Shown piece by piece: positions 63,781-64,000 of a DNA stretch of 64,000 nucleotides. Position 1 is the first letter of the stretch. The number at the start of each line of letters is the position of its first letter. This stretch comes from an uncultured Hyphomicrobiales bacterium (GTDB taxonomy: Bacteria > Pseudomonadota > Alphaproteobacteria > Rhizobiales > Beijerinckiaceae): positions 1 to 64,000 of the forward strand of contig CAIUWR010000053.1 in NCBI GenBank assembly GCA_903902915.1. Direction: 5' to 3'. The notes beneath the pieces were generated by a model, which was not told the DNA's origin, ran no database searches, and worked only from the letters and a program-made list of their open reading frames with translations. A program made the translations under genes and the position numbers.

Positions 63781-64000
63781 ATGCTCGACATCAAGCCAAT
63801 CGTCACGACGGCCTATGTCGTCGATCCCGTCCACCCTGTGCAGCCGGTGCGGTTCCCTGTCAAAAACGCGCACAAGCGGGGGACAATCGTCTCATTGTCG
63901 GAAGCGGGCCTTGATCTCAGCCATCGACTTGAACCGGTCGATCCTGAAAAGGAAAAAGAGCGACAGTCGCAAAAAGAAGCGGTCGATCATCTTCGCCACT
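63781..64000 (+). CDS. Hypothetical protein, N-terminal part (runs off right edge)
   Basis: An open frame from ATG 63781, with GGAGG 9-13 bases upstream, continues to the window end (73 codons): MLDIKPIVTTAYVVDPVHPV, then a basic stretch and an acidic/basic charged segment rich in Glu, Lys and Gln that may be helical. No signal peptide or membrane segment is visible in this part. I do not recognise a family. The good ribosome-binding site and lack of a competing frame support a real gene. Confidence 0.65.
   Translation, partial: MLDIKPIVTTAYVVDPVHPVQPVRFPVKNAHKRGTIVSLSEAGLDLSHRLEPVDPEKEKERQSQKEAVDHLRH

Noticed and set aside
1-64000. CRISPR arrays, tRNA/rRNA genes, insertion sequences, prophage
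   Set aside because: No regularly spaced repeats, cloverleaf candidates, transposase/integrase motifs or phage structural genes were found when reading through the window.

Overview
The window is a high-GC chromosomal segment of an alphaproteobacterium, most likely a soil or rhizosphere member of the Hyphomicrobiales (Rhizobiales). The evidence is gene order and protein style: rimP-nusA-ylxR-infB; a GT4 glycosyltransferase next to infC; rpmI-rplT-pheS-pheT; and a dnaA-rpsT-enoyl-CoA hydratase block followed by cysK-Rrf2-dut-coaBC-ubiB-ubiE-mutM. IF-2, DnaA and IF-3 have alphaproteobacterial N-termini or signatures. I cannot name the genus.

Layout. 1-3.7 kb: minus-strand rimP-nusA-ylxR-infB (infB runs off the left edge) behind a leader with an intrinsic terminator. 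3.7-7.1 kb: Bcr/CflA exporter, ABHD10-like hydrolase, glycosyltransferase. 7.2-16.3 kb: infC (ATT start), rpmI-rplT and pheS/pheT, interrupted by accessory genes: a DUF4411 PIN/ImmA-IrrE pair between infC and rpmI, and, between pheS and pheT, a DUF1828-type gene with an unknown partner plus a Phd/RelE toxin-antitoxin pair. 16.4-27.8 kb: class I fumarase, a 4,5-dihydroxyphthalate-decarboxylase-like protein, Pcm, a solute-binding protein, then a minus-strand run marR-emrA-emrB-dienelactone hydrolase-hydroxyquinol-type dioxygenase-LLM oxidoreductase, which reads as an aromatic-degradation and efflux unit. 27.9-38.3 kb: the dnaA neighbourhood (DnaA, S20, fatty acid, cysteine, nucleotide, CoA, ubiquinone and DNA repair genes).

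38.3-51.7 kb is accessory: a palindromic repeat flanked by direct repeats, a quinone oxidoreductase, two convergent orphan tricarboxylate-type binding proteins, NikR with a His-rich tail, a ThDP enzyme/FMN 2-hydroxyacid dehydrogenase pair, then cupin, hydroxycinnamoyl-CoA hydratase-lyase, ABC binding protein, double permease and a DHA2 exporter. 51.8-57.6 kb: small secreted protein, ExoD, glutathionyl-hydroquinone reductase, RmuC, Fmt, Def and TruA. 57.6-64 kb: outer-membrane barrel, gamma-glutamyltransferase-like enzyme, OFA-family MFS, FAD monooxygenase and a partial unknown gene.

How the genes work together: translation and replication housekeeping blocks alternate with genes for lignin-type aromatics. 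Hydroxycinnamoyl-CoA cleavage, 2-hydroxyacid/2-ketoacid conversion, aromatic hydroxylation, intradiol ring cleavage, dienelactone hydrolysis and quinone reduction are all represented, along with efflux pumps and several orphan solute-binding proteins. No tRNA, rRNA, CRISPR array, insertion sequence or clear prophage gene was seen. The most likely under-described element is the DUF1828/His-rich-motif gene pair lodged inside the pheS-pheT operon.
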